Below are positions 7,795 to 22,638 of a DNA stretch of 64,000 bases, piece by piece (the stretch's first letter is position 1; every line of letters begins with the position of its first letter). Below the pieces are notes generated by a model. That model worked only from the letters and a program-made list of their open reading frames with translations, did no database searches and was not told where the DNA came from. Made by a program: the position numbers and the translations under genes. This stretch comes from Paenibacillus ferrarius (GTDB taxonomy: Bacteria > Bacillota > Bacilli > Paenibacillales > NBRC-103111), in assembly GCF_002027705.1 (NCBI RefSeq), contig NZ_MBTG01000011.1:62001-126000 (forward strand). Reading direction: 5' to 3'.

Positions 7795-9858
7795 GTGAGC
7801 GACTTGAAAGAATTCCTAAAGAAGTCTATTTCTTCATTCAAACAGCTTGAAAATCCGACGAAATCGGTAGGGATGAAGCTGTTCCTGATGTTTTTCGCAA
7901 GCATCTTGTTTTTCGTCATGGTTGTTGGTGCCATTTCTTACTTCGTTTCGAAAAACGTGATTAAGGACAACATGGCTGATTCCAGTCTCCAGACGGTAAC
8001 GCAAGCGGGGCAAAAGCTTGATTTGCTCTATCAAAATTTTGAAGATTTGACCCTGCAAGTGATGTACAATGATGATTTGCAGAAGCTATTGGAAAAAATG
8101 GCAAAACTCGACCCCCTATCGTACAACGCTGCGGATACCAGTCGTCAACTGACGGAGAAATTGAATTTTGTCGCATTTTCCAACAAAGTCATCAAAACAC
8201 TTCGCATTTACAGTTCGGATGGCAAACTCCTTGTCGGGACAGGTGGTGGAGGCTATGAATCCGATACGAGTGTTAGTGATACCGCGTGGTTCAAGCAGAT
8301 TAACGAAGCAGGCGGTCAAGCGGCTTGGCTCGATAGTAAATCAACAGGATATTCGAGTGATTCCACCAGCACATTCGGGATTGGACGCATCATTAGCAAC
8401 GCAACATCCGCCGTACTGGTCGTAGAGTTTAGCACGGATATTTTGAAAACCGAATTAGGTACAATGACGCTGGGTGAGAACAGTTCCGTTGTCATTACGA
8501 ACAGCAGCAACACAAACATCGCGACACCTGATATGACTGAAATAGAAAAAACAGCTGACATCCAACTGACGAAAGAGCAGCTTGAAGAGGAGCGAAATTC
8601 GTTTACGACGAAAGATGATCATCTAGTTGCTTATTATAGGTCGCAGGTTTCCGGCTGGAATCTGATTGGAGACGTTCCAGTAAGCTCTATGGTCAAAAAG
8701 GCTAAAAAGATTTTCAACTATACGCTGATTGTTGCGTTTTTTGCAGCTATTGCAGCTCTTATGATTGGTCTGTTCGTTGTGCGCATGATCGGAAAACCAC
8801 TGATTAATTTGCGTAATCTCATGCACCAAGGGGCTATGGGTAAGCTAACGGTACGCTCGAATTACACAATGAAGGATGAAATCGGCCAATTAGGCACTAG
8901 CTTCGATATCATGATGGAGAAAATTACGTTATTAGTTCAACAAACGAGCATTTCTGCCCAGAAAGTACTCGAAACGGCGGCCGAACTGACGAATTCCTCC
9001 AAAACAACAGCAAATGCTGCCCGAGAAATTGCACTCGCTACCGAAGAAATATCAGGTGGCGCCGCCGGCTTGGCCACAGAGTCAGAGCGCGGTAATGAGC
9101 TGACGCATCATATTAGCCTGCAAATGAAAAACGTGTCTGAGGCGAACTTTGAAATGGGCACAGCGGCAACGGATGTTCAAAGTTCTAGTGAACTAGGCAC
9201 GAAGTACATGGCTGAACTTATTGATAAAACGAGTCTGACGGAAGAAATGATCCACTCCATGGTGAATAAAGTCGATAACTTAAAAGACAGCACAAGATCG
9301 ATCCGCCAAATTCTTGATGTACTGAGCAATATGACGAAGCAGACGAATATCTTATCACTAAATGCTACAATTGAAGCCGCACGTGCGGGTACAGCCGGTA
9401 AAGGATTCATGGTTGTTGCTGATGAAATTCGTAAACTTGCGGATCAATCGAAACAGTCTATCTATGTCGTTGGCCAAATTACAGAAAAAATTCAAGTTGA
9501 AATCAACGAGACGGTGAATGTGCTGTCAACGGCAACACCGATCTTCAAGCAACAAATTCAAGCGGTGAAAGAAGCGGATACCATTTTCAAACAAGTCACG
9601 GCACACATGGGTGGCTTTATCGTACAACTCAGCACGGTCAGCGATTCCATTAGTACGCTGGAGCAGTCGCAAGAAGTATTATCCGATGCGATGATGAACG
9701 TCAGCGCAGTTGCCGAGGAGTCACTTGCAACCTCCCAAGAGGTAGCTTCCTTAAGTGTAGAACAGCTCAGCATTAGCAATGGCTTGGTTAAGCTGTCGGA
9801 ACAGCTGGACCAACTATCCAATTCGCTTAACGAGACGTTATCTAAATTCGAAGTTTAA
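7795..9858 (+). CDS. Methyl-accepting chemotaxis protein
   Basis: A 687-residue transmembrane chemoreceptor. It has a short cytosolic start, a membrane helix at about 28-51, an extracellular Cache-type sensor (about 52-300), a second helix at about 305-327, HAMP at about 328-380 and the coiled-coil signalling domain to the end. The hairpin tip reads NATIEAARAGTAGKGFMVVADEIRKL near residue 522 (here split by family variation: GTAGKGFMVV instead of the usual GEAGKGFAVV). It signals to CheA/CheW. The start shown is a GTG with a close GGTGG; the TTG at 7804 with GGTGAG before it is an alternative. The ligand cannot be read from the sequence. Confidence 0.93.
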   Translation: MSDLKEFLKKSISSFKQLENPTKSVGMKLFLMFFASILFFVMVVGAISYFVSKNVIKDNMADSSLQTVTQAGQKLDLLYQNFEDLTLQVMYNDDLQKLLEKMAKLDPLSYNAADTSRQLTEKLNFVAFSNKVIKTLRIYSSDGKLLVGTGGGGYESDTSVSDTAWFKQINEAGGQAAWLDSKSTGYSSDSTSTFGIGRIISNATSAVLVVEFSTDILKTELGTMTLGENSSVVITNSSNTNIATPDMTEIEKTADIQLTKEQLEEERNSFTTKDDHLVAYYRSQVSGWNLIGDVPVSSMVKKAKKIFNYTLIVAFFAAIAALMIGLFVVRMIGKPLINLRNLMHQGAMGKLTVRSNYTMKDEIGQLGTSFDIMMEKITLLVQQTSISAQKVLETAAELTNSSKTTANAAREIALATEEISGGAAGLATESERGNELTHHISLQMKNVSEANFEMGTAATDVQSSSELGTKYMAELIDKTSLTEEMIHSMVNKVDNLKDSTRSIRQILDVLSNMTKQTNILSLNATIEAARAGTAGKGFMVVADEIRKLADQSKQSIYVVGQITEKIQVEINETVNVLSTATPIFKQQIQAVKEADTIFKQVTAHMGGFIVQLSTVSDSISTLEQSQEVLSDAMMNVSAVAEESLATSQEVASLSVEQLSISNGLVKLSEQLDQLSNSLNETLSKFEV

Positions 9859-9912
9859 GTATTTCATTATGGCGAGCGGATTTATCGCGGTTACCACGTC
9901 CCTTCCTTTTGT

Positions 9913-9944
9913 CATCTGCAACCTGGTCAATATGGTTGCAGATG
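9913..9944. other. Perfect 11-bp inverted repeat after the chemoreceptor
   Basis: CATCTGCAACC (9913-9923) pairs with GGTTGCAGATG (9934-9944), loop of 10. No T run follows on the plus strand, so it is either a weak terminator or a transcript-end stabiliser. Confidence 0.5.
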
Positions 9945-10054
9945 TGAAGAGGGGGGGATTTACAAATTTGGCATGGTTAATGATGCTTTTTATACCTCGA
10001 CGATTGGAACCGGAGAGCCAAATTCACTCCTTATATATTTTTTTTGCGGGCATA

Positions 10055-10083
10055 TTGAACCGAGTCAAGTTATGTTGTAAGAT
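10055..10083 (+). promoter_or_regulatory. Sigma-A-type promoter of the GH38 glycan operon
   Basis: -35 TTGAAC (10055-10060), 17-base spacer, -10 TAAGAT (10078-10083). The transcription start would fall inside the operator at 10087-10100. It leaves a leader of about 300 bases before the first gene. Confidence 0.65.
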
Positions 10084-10086
10084 TGG

Positions 10087-10100
10087 GTTAAGCGCTTAAC
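10087..10100. promoter_or_regulatory. LacI/GalR-type operator O1 (GH38 operon)
   Basis: GTTAAGCGCTTAAC is a perfect 14-bp palindrome with the central CG step typical of LacI-family sites (CcpA included). It sits right after the -10 box, where a bound protein would block initiation. Confidence 0.65.
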
Positions 10101-10186
10101 TTGGTTGTATTTGATAGGATCAATATCATCCAATCAGGGACAACAATATCATCCAAAAACATGGCAAATGAATTTTACTACGAAAG

Positions 10187-10200
10187 GTAAAGCGCTTAAC
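10187..10200. promoter_or_regulatory. LacI/GalR-type operator O2 (GH38 operon)
   Basis: GTAAAGCGCTTAAC is the same operator with one half-site change. Its centre is exactly 100 bp from that of O1, suiting looping or a roadblock. Between the two lies a direct repeat CAATATCATCCAA (10121-10133 and 10144-10156). The remaining leader up to 10397 holds no gene I can support. Confidence 0.55.
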
Positions 10201-10397
10201 TTTTTTTGGATGTCTACATTCCCTTTTCATGTGTAGGGAGATTCCTAAAGATGAGCACATTTCGTTTAACTATGGCACGGGCCACAAAGCCCAGAGTCCG
10301 CGGATCAGCAGGATGATTCGGCTTTTTTTCATTTTCTGCAACCGCTGCATCATCACAAAACTATTAGATGAGATAAGCATCATTGGAGGAGTAGTTT

Positions 10398-16053
<5,656 letters not shown>

Positions 16054-16104
16054 CTTTTAGAACAGAGCGTTTCCCTGAAAAAGTGATCTGACCGGGATTT
16101 GTAG

Positions 16105-16140
16105 CCCGGCAGGCGCTGTCGCCGGGGCGCTCTCTTTTTT
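16105..16140 (+). terminator. Hairpin after the GH2 gene, possible partial terminator
   Basis: CCCGGC (16105-16110) pairs with GCCGGG (16121-16126), followed eight bases later by six T's. The kinase gene starts 20 bases on, so it may lower rather than stop read-through. Confidence 0.5.
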
Positions 16141-16160
16141 GTAAAAAGGGGGACCTGCCT

Positions 16161-17948
16161 ATGACGATGAACACAATGAAGCGGTGGTTTATGGCCCCGT
16201 TTCAGATGAGCATGCGGTACAAACTGATGATATTAATGGTGATTGTCGCTATTTTACCTTTGACGACCGTGACTTTTTTTGCGGCGCAGACGACCAAGCA
16301 GTCTTTAAGCTCGGAAATCATCCGTTCCAACGAATCGAGAATGAACTGGGCTGCTCAGTATTTTGATGAGAAGTTCAGCCAACTTCATTCGGTTGCCTAT
16401 TCGCTCCTGCTGGACAACAATATTTTTCCAACATCCGGCCGCGAAAACGAAGGCGACATAAAGGGTCCTAATATGGGGAATTTTGATATTGAGGAGAAAT
16501 TAAGGTCGCTGTATGTGGCTAACAATAACAACATTGTGCGGATTTCTTTGTATTTGAATGAAAAACAGCGCCTGTATGTGGTAGACAAAGACGCGGTACG
16601 TTTCACGGACAATCTGGACACGTCCATCGGCAACTGGGGGGAGATCGCCAAAACCAATCAGAGCGTCAATAAGGTTGTGAATGTGCCGCCGAACACGTTT
16701 ATTTTAGCCCGCAGCATGAACCGTTTTGAGAATTTGCAAGTGTTGGGCGGTGTTTTGCTGGAAGTCCGATGGAAAATGATGAACAACGTCATGGACATGA
16801 TTCACTCGGAAGCGAACAGCGAGGTGCTGATCGTGGATGCCCAAGGCAACACGATGTACAATCCGTATGGCGCCAAAGCCTCGATGGACCCGGAGACGTT
16901 GAAAAAGGCGATAGGGGATTCTGCGGAACCCGGGCACGTTCAGCTCAAGCAAGGCATTTTATTTTTCCAACCTGCCGTCTCGGGTCAGATCTGGATCGTC
17001 AAGTTCGTCCCGATGAGCTACGTGACCGAGAGCGCCGCGACTACACTGAGCTTCAGCTTTTACACGGCGGTTGCTTCGATCCTGGCGGCTATACTGCTCT
17101 CTGTGCTGATCGCTTACTTCACAACGAAGCCGATTATCCGGTTGACCAAGTCGATGAAAGCGGTCGAGCATCAAAATTTCAACGTCGGGCTCGATAATAT
17201 TCGAAGCGATGAGATCGGGACGTTGGAGCGGCGGTTCAACTCGATGCTGCAGCGGATCAAGGAGCTGATCCAGATTGAGTACAAAAGCAAAATCGAGACG
17301 CGCACGGCGCAAATCAAGGCGATGCAAGCGCAAATCAATCCGCATTTTCTGTACAATTCGCTGCAAGCGATCGGCGGCGTTGCCATTGACCGGAAAGTAC
17401 CGGAGATTTACGATTACCTTCGAGCTATCAGCGACTTGTTCCGGTATACGATCAAAATGCAGTCCGAGCTGGTGACAATATTCGATGAAATGGAGCATGT
17501 CAGCAACTATCTGCATATCCAGAAGCTCCGTTTTCAGGACATGCTCGAATTTGAGCTCGATGTGGAAGAGGGCTGCGAAGACTATTGCATTACCAAATTC
17601 ACGCTCCAGCCAATTGTGGAGAATTGCTTCGTTCATGGGCTGGAAGGGATGATGAAGAGAGGTCGTGTCCTGATCAAAATCGAGCGCGTGGTGGATGAAA
17701 TTGAGATCAGCATTGAGGACAACGGTGTTGGGATCGAACCCGAGCGTCTCGAAGATATTCAGCGGCAACTTGAAACGAATGATGAGCTGCTGCTGGGCGA
17801 AAGCATGGGAATTAACAACGTGAATTCGCGAATCCGGCTTATTTTTGGGGAAGAGTTCGGATTGTTCGTCGCAAGCGTAGAAGGGGACGGGACGACGGTC
17901 AAAGTGATTATCCCGGCTATACGCAGGGGAGAGGAGCTACTTCAATGA
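16161..17948 (+). CDS. YesM-type sensor histidine kinase
   Basis: A 595-residue membrane kinase. It has an N-terminal helix (about 22-44), a large extracellular Cache-type sensor, a second helix (about 295-317), HAMP (about 318-370), a His_kinase domain (PF06580 type) with phospho-acceptor His395 in QINPHFLYNS, and an ATPase domain with ENCFVHGLEG and DNGVGIEPE. Such kinases sense extracellular sugars or their binding proteins and drive a YesN-type AraC regulator, encoded next door with a four-base overlap. The start ATG follows GGGGG. It sits between the hydrolases and the ABC importer it should control. Confidence 0.93.
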   Translation: MTMNTMKRWFMAPFQMSMRYKLMILMVIVAILPLTTVTFFAAQTTKQSLSSEIIRSNESRMNWAAQYFDEKFSQLHSVAYSLLLDNNIFPTSGRENEGDIKGPNMGNFDIEEKLRSLYVANNNNIVRISLYLNEKQRLYVVDKDAVRFTDNLDTSIGNWGEIAKTNQSVNKVVNVPPNTFILARSMNRFENLQVLGGVLLEVRWKMMNNVMDMIHSEANSEVLIVDAQGNTMYNPYGAKASMDPETLKKAIGDSAEPGHVQLKQGILFFQPAVSGQIWIVKFVPMSYVTESAATTLSFSFYTAVASILAAILLSVLIAYFTTKPIIRLTKSMKAVEHQNFNVGLDNIRSDEIGTLERRFNSMLQRIKELIQIEYKSKIETRTAQIKAMQAQINPHFLYNSLQAIGGVAIDRKVPEIYDYLRAISDLFRYTIKMQSELVTIFDEMEHVSNYLHIQKLRFQDMLEFELDVEEGCEDYCITKFTLQPIVENCFVHGLEGMMKRGRVLIKIERVVDEIEISIEDNGVGIEPERLEDIQRQLETNDELLLGESMGINNVNSRIRLIFGEEFGLFVASVEGDGTTVKVIIPAIRRGEELLQ

Positions 17949-19009
17949 AGGTTATTATTATCGACGACGAGTTTTGGATTCGGAACAGCATCCGGCATTT
18001 GGCGGACTGGGAGCGGTTTGGCATCGATCAGGTGATGGAAGCCGAGGACGGGCTGAGCGGGCTGGAGATGGTGGAGCGGCTGCACCCGGAAATCGTCATC
18101 ACGGATATGAAAATGAGAGGCATGGACGGAACGCGTCTGCTGCAAAAATTGACAGAGGAGTTCCCGTATATCCGCAAAATAGTGATCAGCGGGTTCGATG
18201 AATTCTCCTATATGAAGCAAGCGATTTTGTCCAAAGTCGACGAATACTTGCTCAAGCCGATCAAGCCGGAAGAGCTGAATCGCGCTTTGGAGAAGGCAGT
18301 CCGCGAGCTGCGGGCGGCACAGGGCATCCACGCGGCCCAACCGCTGGACAAGCAACTGCTCAAGGTTGTTACGGAGACGAGAAGTGTGATCGTCAGGTAC
18401 ATTCATGAAATGAACCCGGAGGCGATCAAGAGCAGCTTCAAGCACCTGGAAGCGGCGCTGAAGGAGCACGAGCCATTGAAACCGGGTGTCAGCAACTCGC
18501 TGTACAAGCAATTCATGCAATTGCTGGAGGAACAAGCGGACCTGCTTGGCAGCGAGTTGACGCCGAACGCCCAGTCGTGGGCCGCAACCTTTTTCGTATC
18601 GGACAATACGCCGCTCTCCGCCTGGATTACCGGCTTGTCCGATGCGTTCTCCGACAGTCTGGAGGCGCTAATCTATCAGCGGAAAAATAAAGTCGGAGTC
18701 AAAATTGACGAAATCCGGCAGTTTATCGATCATTCCTACGCGGAGCCTATCGGTCTTGGCACGATCGCCAGCCAGTTCTTCATAAGCCGGGAGCATCTGT
18801 CCCGTACGTTCAAGCAGGAAGTGGGCCAGACAGTGATGGATTACCTCGTCACCAAACGGATCGAGAAAGCGTGCGAGCTGCTGCAGGACTCGTCGGTCTC
18901 GATCAAGAACGCTGCGAAAGCTGTCGGTTATTCGGATATTACGTATTTTTATCGGATTTTTAAAAAAATAACAGGTGTGACGCCCATCCAGTTTCGACAA
19001 GGCAGCTAA
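17945..19009 (+). CDS. YesN-type response regulator with AraC DNA-binding domain
   Basis: The 354 residues give a receiver with Asp54 (VITDMKM) and Lys104-region LLKPIKPEE, a linker, and a C-terminal AraC domain with two helix-turn-helix motifs (IASQFFISREHLSRTF and AAKAVGYSDITYFYRIFKK). It is coupled to the kinase gene by ATGA and is expected to activate the downstream sugar-importer promoter and perhaps the hydrolase promoter. The 130-base gap after it carries cre boxes and a -10 for the importer genes. Confidence 0.93.
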   Translation: MKVIIIDDEFWIRNSIRHLADWERFGIDQVMEAEDGLSGLEMVERLHPEIVITDMKMRGMDGTRLLQKLTEEFPYIRKIVISGFDEFSYMKQAILSKVDEYLLKPIKPEELNRALEKAVRELRAAQGIHAAQPLDKQLLKVVTETRSVIVRYIHEMNPEAIKSSFKHLEAALKEHEPLKPGVSNSLYKQFMQLLEEQADLLGSELTPNAQSWAATFFVSDNTPLSAWITGLSDAFSDSLEALIYQRKNKVGVKIDEIRQFIDHSYAEPIGLGTIASQFFISREHLSRTFKQEVGQTVMDYLVTKRIEKACELLQDSSVSIKNAAKAVGYSDITYFYRIFKKITGVTPIQFRQGS

Positions 19010-19021
19010 TTATCACAATGG

Positions 19022-19035
19022 TGAAAGCGATATCA
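19022..19035. promoter_or_regulatory. cre box (CcpA catabolite repression)
   Basis: TGAAAGCGATATCA fits the cre consensus TGWNANCGNTNWCA throughout. It lies 120 bases upstream of the sugar-binding lipoprotein start. Confidence 0.75.
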
Positions 19036-19091
19036 CAAAAGTCCAATTCAAAACGCTACTTCTGTTGAATGAATGGGGCCGCTTTCTTCTA

Positions 19092-19118
19092 TATAATCAA
19101 GGATAGTAAGCGCTATCA
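19092..19118 (+). promoter_or_regulatory. -10 box plus second cre-like site of the importer operon
   Basis: TATAAT (19092-19097) has no good -35 at 16-18 bases, as expected for an activator-dependent promoter (YesN-type). AGTAAGCGCTATCA (19105-19118) follows at once, one base off the cre consensus, where CcpA would block the start. Confidence 0.55.
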
Positions 19119-19140
19119 AAACAAGGGGAGGCTAAACACA

Positions 19141-20451
19141 TTGAAAAAAACACTTACCATGATTATGGCCATGTTAATGGTGGGATCTACCGTCGCTTGC
19201 TCTTCCGGCGGAGGCACAAAAGACAATAACTCTGGCAGCACTTCGAATCAAAACGGTTCGAACGCGCCTGCGAAGAAAGTCGAATTGAAAGTATTCCTGG
19301 GTGGTCTAGACCGTTTCCGCGACCAATTCGATAAATACTTCGCGCAGTTCGCCGAAAAGGAAAAGAAAGAGAAGAACATCATAGTTACGATCAATACCGA
19401 GTATCCGGGTTCTGAAAATGCAACACAAATCTTGAAAACGCGCTTGGCTACAGGCGACGTGCCGGACATATTCGCGCTTCACGCGGTGAACGACGTGCCG
19501 GATTACTACAAAGCCGGCTTCCTGGAAGATATGACGAACCAACCGTTCTCCGGCAAGCTGATTGACGGCATCCGCAAGCTCGTGACGATCGACAACAAAG
19601 TCGTTGCGGTTCCGCTGGAAAGCTTGGCGTGGGGCTACCTCTACAACAAAAAAATGTTTAATGATCTGGGCCTGAAACCGCCTACGACATTAACAGAAAT
19701 GAAGGCTGTCGTGCAGAAGCTGAACGACAACAAAATTACGCCATTCATGCTGGGCTACAAAGAGAGCTGGATTCCGCAATTGTTCCTGCCTCTGGCTGTC
19801 GGCGGTCTAGGCAATTCCACTCAAAAAGGGTTTGTTGACCGCATGAACAAAGATCAAGGCAGCTTCGCCGAGCTGAAAGATATGTTCGGCATCATCGACC
19901 TCGTGAACAGCAACGGAACCGGCCGCGTATTCGAAGTTGGCAACGACGACGGCGCCGCGGATTTCGCAGCTGGCAAAGCGGCCATGTGGGTACAAGGTCC
20001 TTGGGATGCTGACAGCTTGCTGAAAGCGAACAGCAGCTTCGATTTCGGGGTTGCTCCGCTTCCGCTGAACGACAATCCGGCTTCCACGCTGATCAACGTG
20101 TCCGTATCAACCTCCCTGGCGATGGCTTCGAGCGGTAAAAACAAAGAAGTTTCCGCCGACCTTCTGAACTTCATCCTGGACGACCAAGCTTCCAATGCGC
20201 TGTACCAAGGCTTGAAATTCAATCCGGTGTCCAAAGCGCACACGTTCAAACCGTATCCTTGGGTTGAAGATGCGTCCGCTTATGTCAATAAAGGACAATC
20301 CTATCAAGATCCGCAAATCCCAGCTGCTGTTAAAGATGAGTCGGGAAAAGCGCTTCAAGCCTACTTTAGCAAAAAAATGACGGCTGACGATGTGATTAAG
20401 GATCTGGATAAAACATGGAAAAATGCTAACGCTGTAGCTAACAAAAAATAA
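19141..20451 (+). CDS. Sugar ABC transporter substrate-binding lipoprotein
   Basis: Family 1 extracellular solute-binding protein, 436 residues. The start is the TTG at 19141 behind GGGGAGG. A lipoprotein signal ends in GSTVAC, with Cys20 as lipid anchor, followed by a Gly/Ser/Asn linker. The body has the usual features: GDVPDIFAL, AWGYLYNKKMFNDLG and AAMWVQGPWD. It should capture an oligosaccharide, probably a mannose/galactose-containing one given the neighbouring GH38 and GH2 genes, and deliver it to the two permeases downstream. No ATPase gene is present, so a shared MsmX-like ATPase is assumed. Confidence 0.92.
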   Translation: MKKTLTMIMAMLMVGSTVACSSGGGTKDNNSGSTSNQNGSNAPAKKVELKVFLGGLDRFRDQFDKYFAQFAEKEKKEKNIIVTINTEYPGSENATQILKTRLATGDVPDIFALHAVNDVPDYYKAGFLEDMTNQPFSGKLIDGIRKLVTIDNKVVAVPLESLAWGYLYNKKMFNDLGLKPPTTLTEMKAVVQKLNDNKITPFMLGYKESWIPQLFLPLAVGGLGNSTQKGFVDRMNKDQGSFAELKDMFGIIDLVNSNGTGRVFEVGNDDGAADFAAGKAAMWVQGPWDADSLLKANSSFDFGVAPLPLNDNPASTLINVSVSTSLAMASSGKNKEVSADLLNFILDDQASNALYQGLKFNPVSKAHTFKPYPWVEDASAYVNKGQSYQDPQIPAAVKDESGKALQAYFSKKMTADDVIKDLDKTWKNANAVANKK

Positions 20452-20467
20452 AGAATGGATAACAGCT

Positions 20468-20506
20468 GCCGTGCCTTGCTTGGAATGTACAAGATCAGGG
20501 CACGGC
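20468..20506 (+). promoter_or_regulatory. Intercistronic hairpin between lipoprotein and permease genes
   Basis: GCCGTGCC (20468-20475) pairs with GGCACGGC (20499-20506), loop of 23, without a T run. It probably protects the lipoprotein transcript end and lowers permease expression. Confidence 0.6.
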
Positions 20507-20532
20507 ACGGATTTTCCTAAGGAGTGAGCCCC

Positions 20533-21417
20533 GTGCTAAGACGCCTTGTTAAGACTCATAGATCTTTGATCCTGTTCGTGCTTCCCGCTTTTGTCCTGTA
20601 CGTCACGTTTCTCGTCATTCCTATGCTGCAGGGCTCGTACTATAGTTTCACAAATTGGGACGGACTGAATAAAAACTACAGTTTTGTCGGCCTGCAGAAC
20701 TTTATCGAAGCGATCAGCGACGATAAAAACTTCCAGTCTTCAATTCTGTTTACAGCGAAGTACGTGGTCTTTGCCGTTATTTTCCAAAATGCCGTCGCGC
20801 TCTTGCTGGCGCTTATGATTGAATCGCGCAGCCGTGGCAAAGGCTTGCTCCGGACGATCTTTTTCATGCCTAGCATGCTCAGTATCATTATCAGTACTTT
20901 TATGTGGGCGTTTGTCTTTACTAAAGTTATGCCGGCGTTGTCCCGGTTTGCGGCTCTGAAGTTTCTCGATATTTCCTGGCTTGGCGATCCGAACATTTCC
21001 TTCTGGACGATCCTTATGGTTTCCGTCTGGGGTGGGATCGGAACGCTGATGATTATTTATATGTCCGCGATTCAAGGCATTCCGCAGCATTTGAAAGAAG
21101 CCGCCATCATCGACGGCGCCACACCTTTTCATATGCTTCGCTACATTACACTGCCGCTGATCGCGCACGCGCTGACAATCTGTATTTTCCTGACCCTGAA
21201 CAACTCGTTTAAAGTGTACGACTTGATCTACGCTTTGACCGGAGGTGGTCCTGCACGGGCCACACAGGTGATTTCTATGAACATTTTGGAAGAGGCTTAT
21301 CAGCAAAACTTCCGCTACGGCTATGCCAGCGCGAAAGCCATTATCCTGTTCCTCATCATACTTGTCATTACATTGATTCAAGTTACCGTCATGAAGAAAA
21401 GGGAGGTGGAAGCGTGA
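20533..21417 (+). CDS. ABC sugar permease (MalF/UgpA type)
   Basis: A 294-residue inner-membrane permease with six hydrophobic helices and the ATPase-contacting EAA loop (LKEAAIIDGATPFHMLRY). The start is the GTG at 20533, eight bases after AAGGAG; a GTG at 20524 overlaps the ribosome site. It pairs with the next permease (GTGA overlap) and the lipoprotein upstream. Confidence 0.92.
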   Translation: MLRRLVKTHRSLILFVLPAFVLYVTFLVIPMLQGSYYSFTNWDGLNKNYSFVGLQNFIEAISDDKNFQSSILFTAKYVVFAVIFQNAVALLLALMIESRSRGKGLLRTIFFMPSMLSIIISTFMWAFVFTKVMPALSRFAALKFLDISWLGDPNISFWTILMVSVWGGIGTLMIIYMSAIQGIPQHLKEAAIIDGATPFHMLRYITLPLIAHALTICIFLTLNNSFKVYDLIYALTGGGPARATQVISMNILEEAYQQNFRYGYASAKAIILFLIILVITLIQVTVMKKREVEA

Positions 21418-22238
21418 ACAGACGGCTGTATTCCGTATCGACCCTTGTGGTGCTGATCGTTGTGGCCTGCTTCTTCCTATTCCCGATTTATATGGCGATC
21501 TTGAACTCCTTCAAGACGCAGGGAGAAATGTACGCTTCCGTACTTGGCCTGCCGACGAAATTCCATTTTGAGAACTACGTGCAAGCGTTCAAGAAAGCGA
21601 ACATGCTGGAGAGCGGCTGGAACACGGTTGTTGTAACCGTGACCGGGATTTGCGGCATCGTGCTGTGCAGCTCGCTGGCCGGTTACAAGCTTTCGCGTAC
21701 GCGGGGCGCATTAAGCAACGCCATCTTCATGCTGTTCGTTTCGTCAATGCTCATTCCGTTCCAAACGATTATGGTGACTTTAACGAAAATGGCTAAAAAC
21801 CTCGGCTTGCAAGGTACGCCGTTCGGGCTCGGCATCGTGTGCGCCGGTCTTGGCGTCAGCATGGCGGTGTTCCTGTATCACGGCTTCGTAAAGGGGATTC
21901 CGCGCGAGCTCGACGAGTCCGCAAAAATAGATGGCTGCGGTGAAGTCAAAACGTTTTTCAGCATCATATTGCCGCTGCTGCTGCCGATTACCTTTACTAT
22001 TGTCATCTTGAACCTGTTGTGGCTGTGGAACGACTTCCTGCTGCCTGTCCTGATGCTGACGGATTTCCACAAATATACACTGGTGCTGACAATCAACATG
22101 TTCTTCGGCAAATATAGCCGCGAATGGTCGCTCATTCTCGCGTCGCTGATCTTGTCTTCGATTCCGATCGTGATTATTTTCGCGATCTTCCAGCGCTGGA
22201 TCATTCAAGGAATTACGGAAGGCGCGGTGAAGGGCTAA
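21414..22238 (+). CDS. ABC sugar permease (MalG/UgpE type)
   Basis: A 274-residue permease with six helices and EAA loop (RELDESAKIDGCGEVKTFF). It starts at GTG within the upstream stop (GTGA) after GGGAGG. It is the last gene of the glycan locus; the dispersed terminator repeat copy B follows 30 bases later. Confidence 0.92.
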   Translation: MNRRLYSVSTLVVLIVVACFFLFPIYMAILNSFKTQGEMYASVLGLPTKFHFENYVQAFKKANMLESGWNTVVVTVTGICGIVLCSSLAGYKLSRTRGALSNAIFMLFVSSMLIPFQTIMVTLTKMAKNLGLQGTPFGLGIVCAGLGVSMAVFLYHGFVKGIPRELDESAKIDGCGEVKTFFSIILPLLLPITFTIVILNLLWLWNDFLLPVLMLTDFHKYTLVLTINMFFGKYSREWSLILASLILSSIPIVIIFAIFQRWIIQGITEGAVKG

Positions 22239-22269
22239 TTGTTTCAAGATGTATATTTATGCATTTTTT

Positions 22270-22336
22270 CTAACAAATTCTGAAACAACAATAACGGAGC
22301 GCCGCGGGTTTGCGGGCTCCGTTTTCATATTTAATT
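22270..22336 (+). repeat. Dispersed terminator-like repeat, copy B
   Basis: It begins CTAACAAATTCTGAAACAAC and continues into the hairpin CGGAGC-G-CCGC / GCGG-GCTCCG with loop GGGTTT, then GTTTTC. It ends the glycan operon. It is nearly identical to copy C (38144) and close to copy A (1741). Confidence 0.8.
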
Positions 22337-22638
22337 GTAATTGTTTCAAAATTCGTTGTAGTTTTTTTAAACACAACAATATACAAGAAAATGAATGAAT
22401 ATATAAGGAAAAAGAAAGGGAGAATTCTGAAAACAAATTAAATTGCTACCCCGCGAATGATGGCTGGAAATTTATTGGGCGATTAGATTATTTTGTGTTG
22501 TAGATGAGTACTTCGTGTATAATTATATCGTAAAGATTGGTGGAAATTCTATTTGAAGGTTTTCAAGGATGGTAGAGCTGAAACGCAAGAAATCAAATGT
22601 CTATCAATATATATCTTGTACAAATAAAGGGGATATAA
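22337..22638. other. Gene-free stretch before the small Cys protein
   Basis: AT-rich, about 300 bases, no recognisable protein. It probably carries the promoter for the gene at 22639; several TATAAT-like words occur but no convincing -35 pair. Confidence 0.4.
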
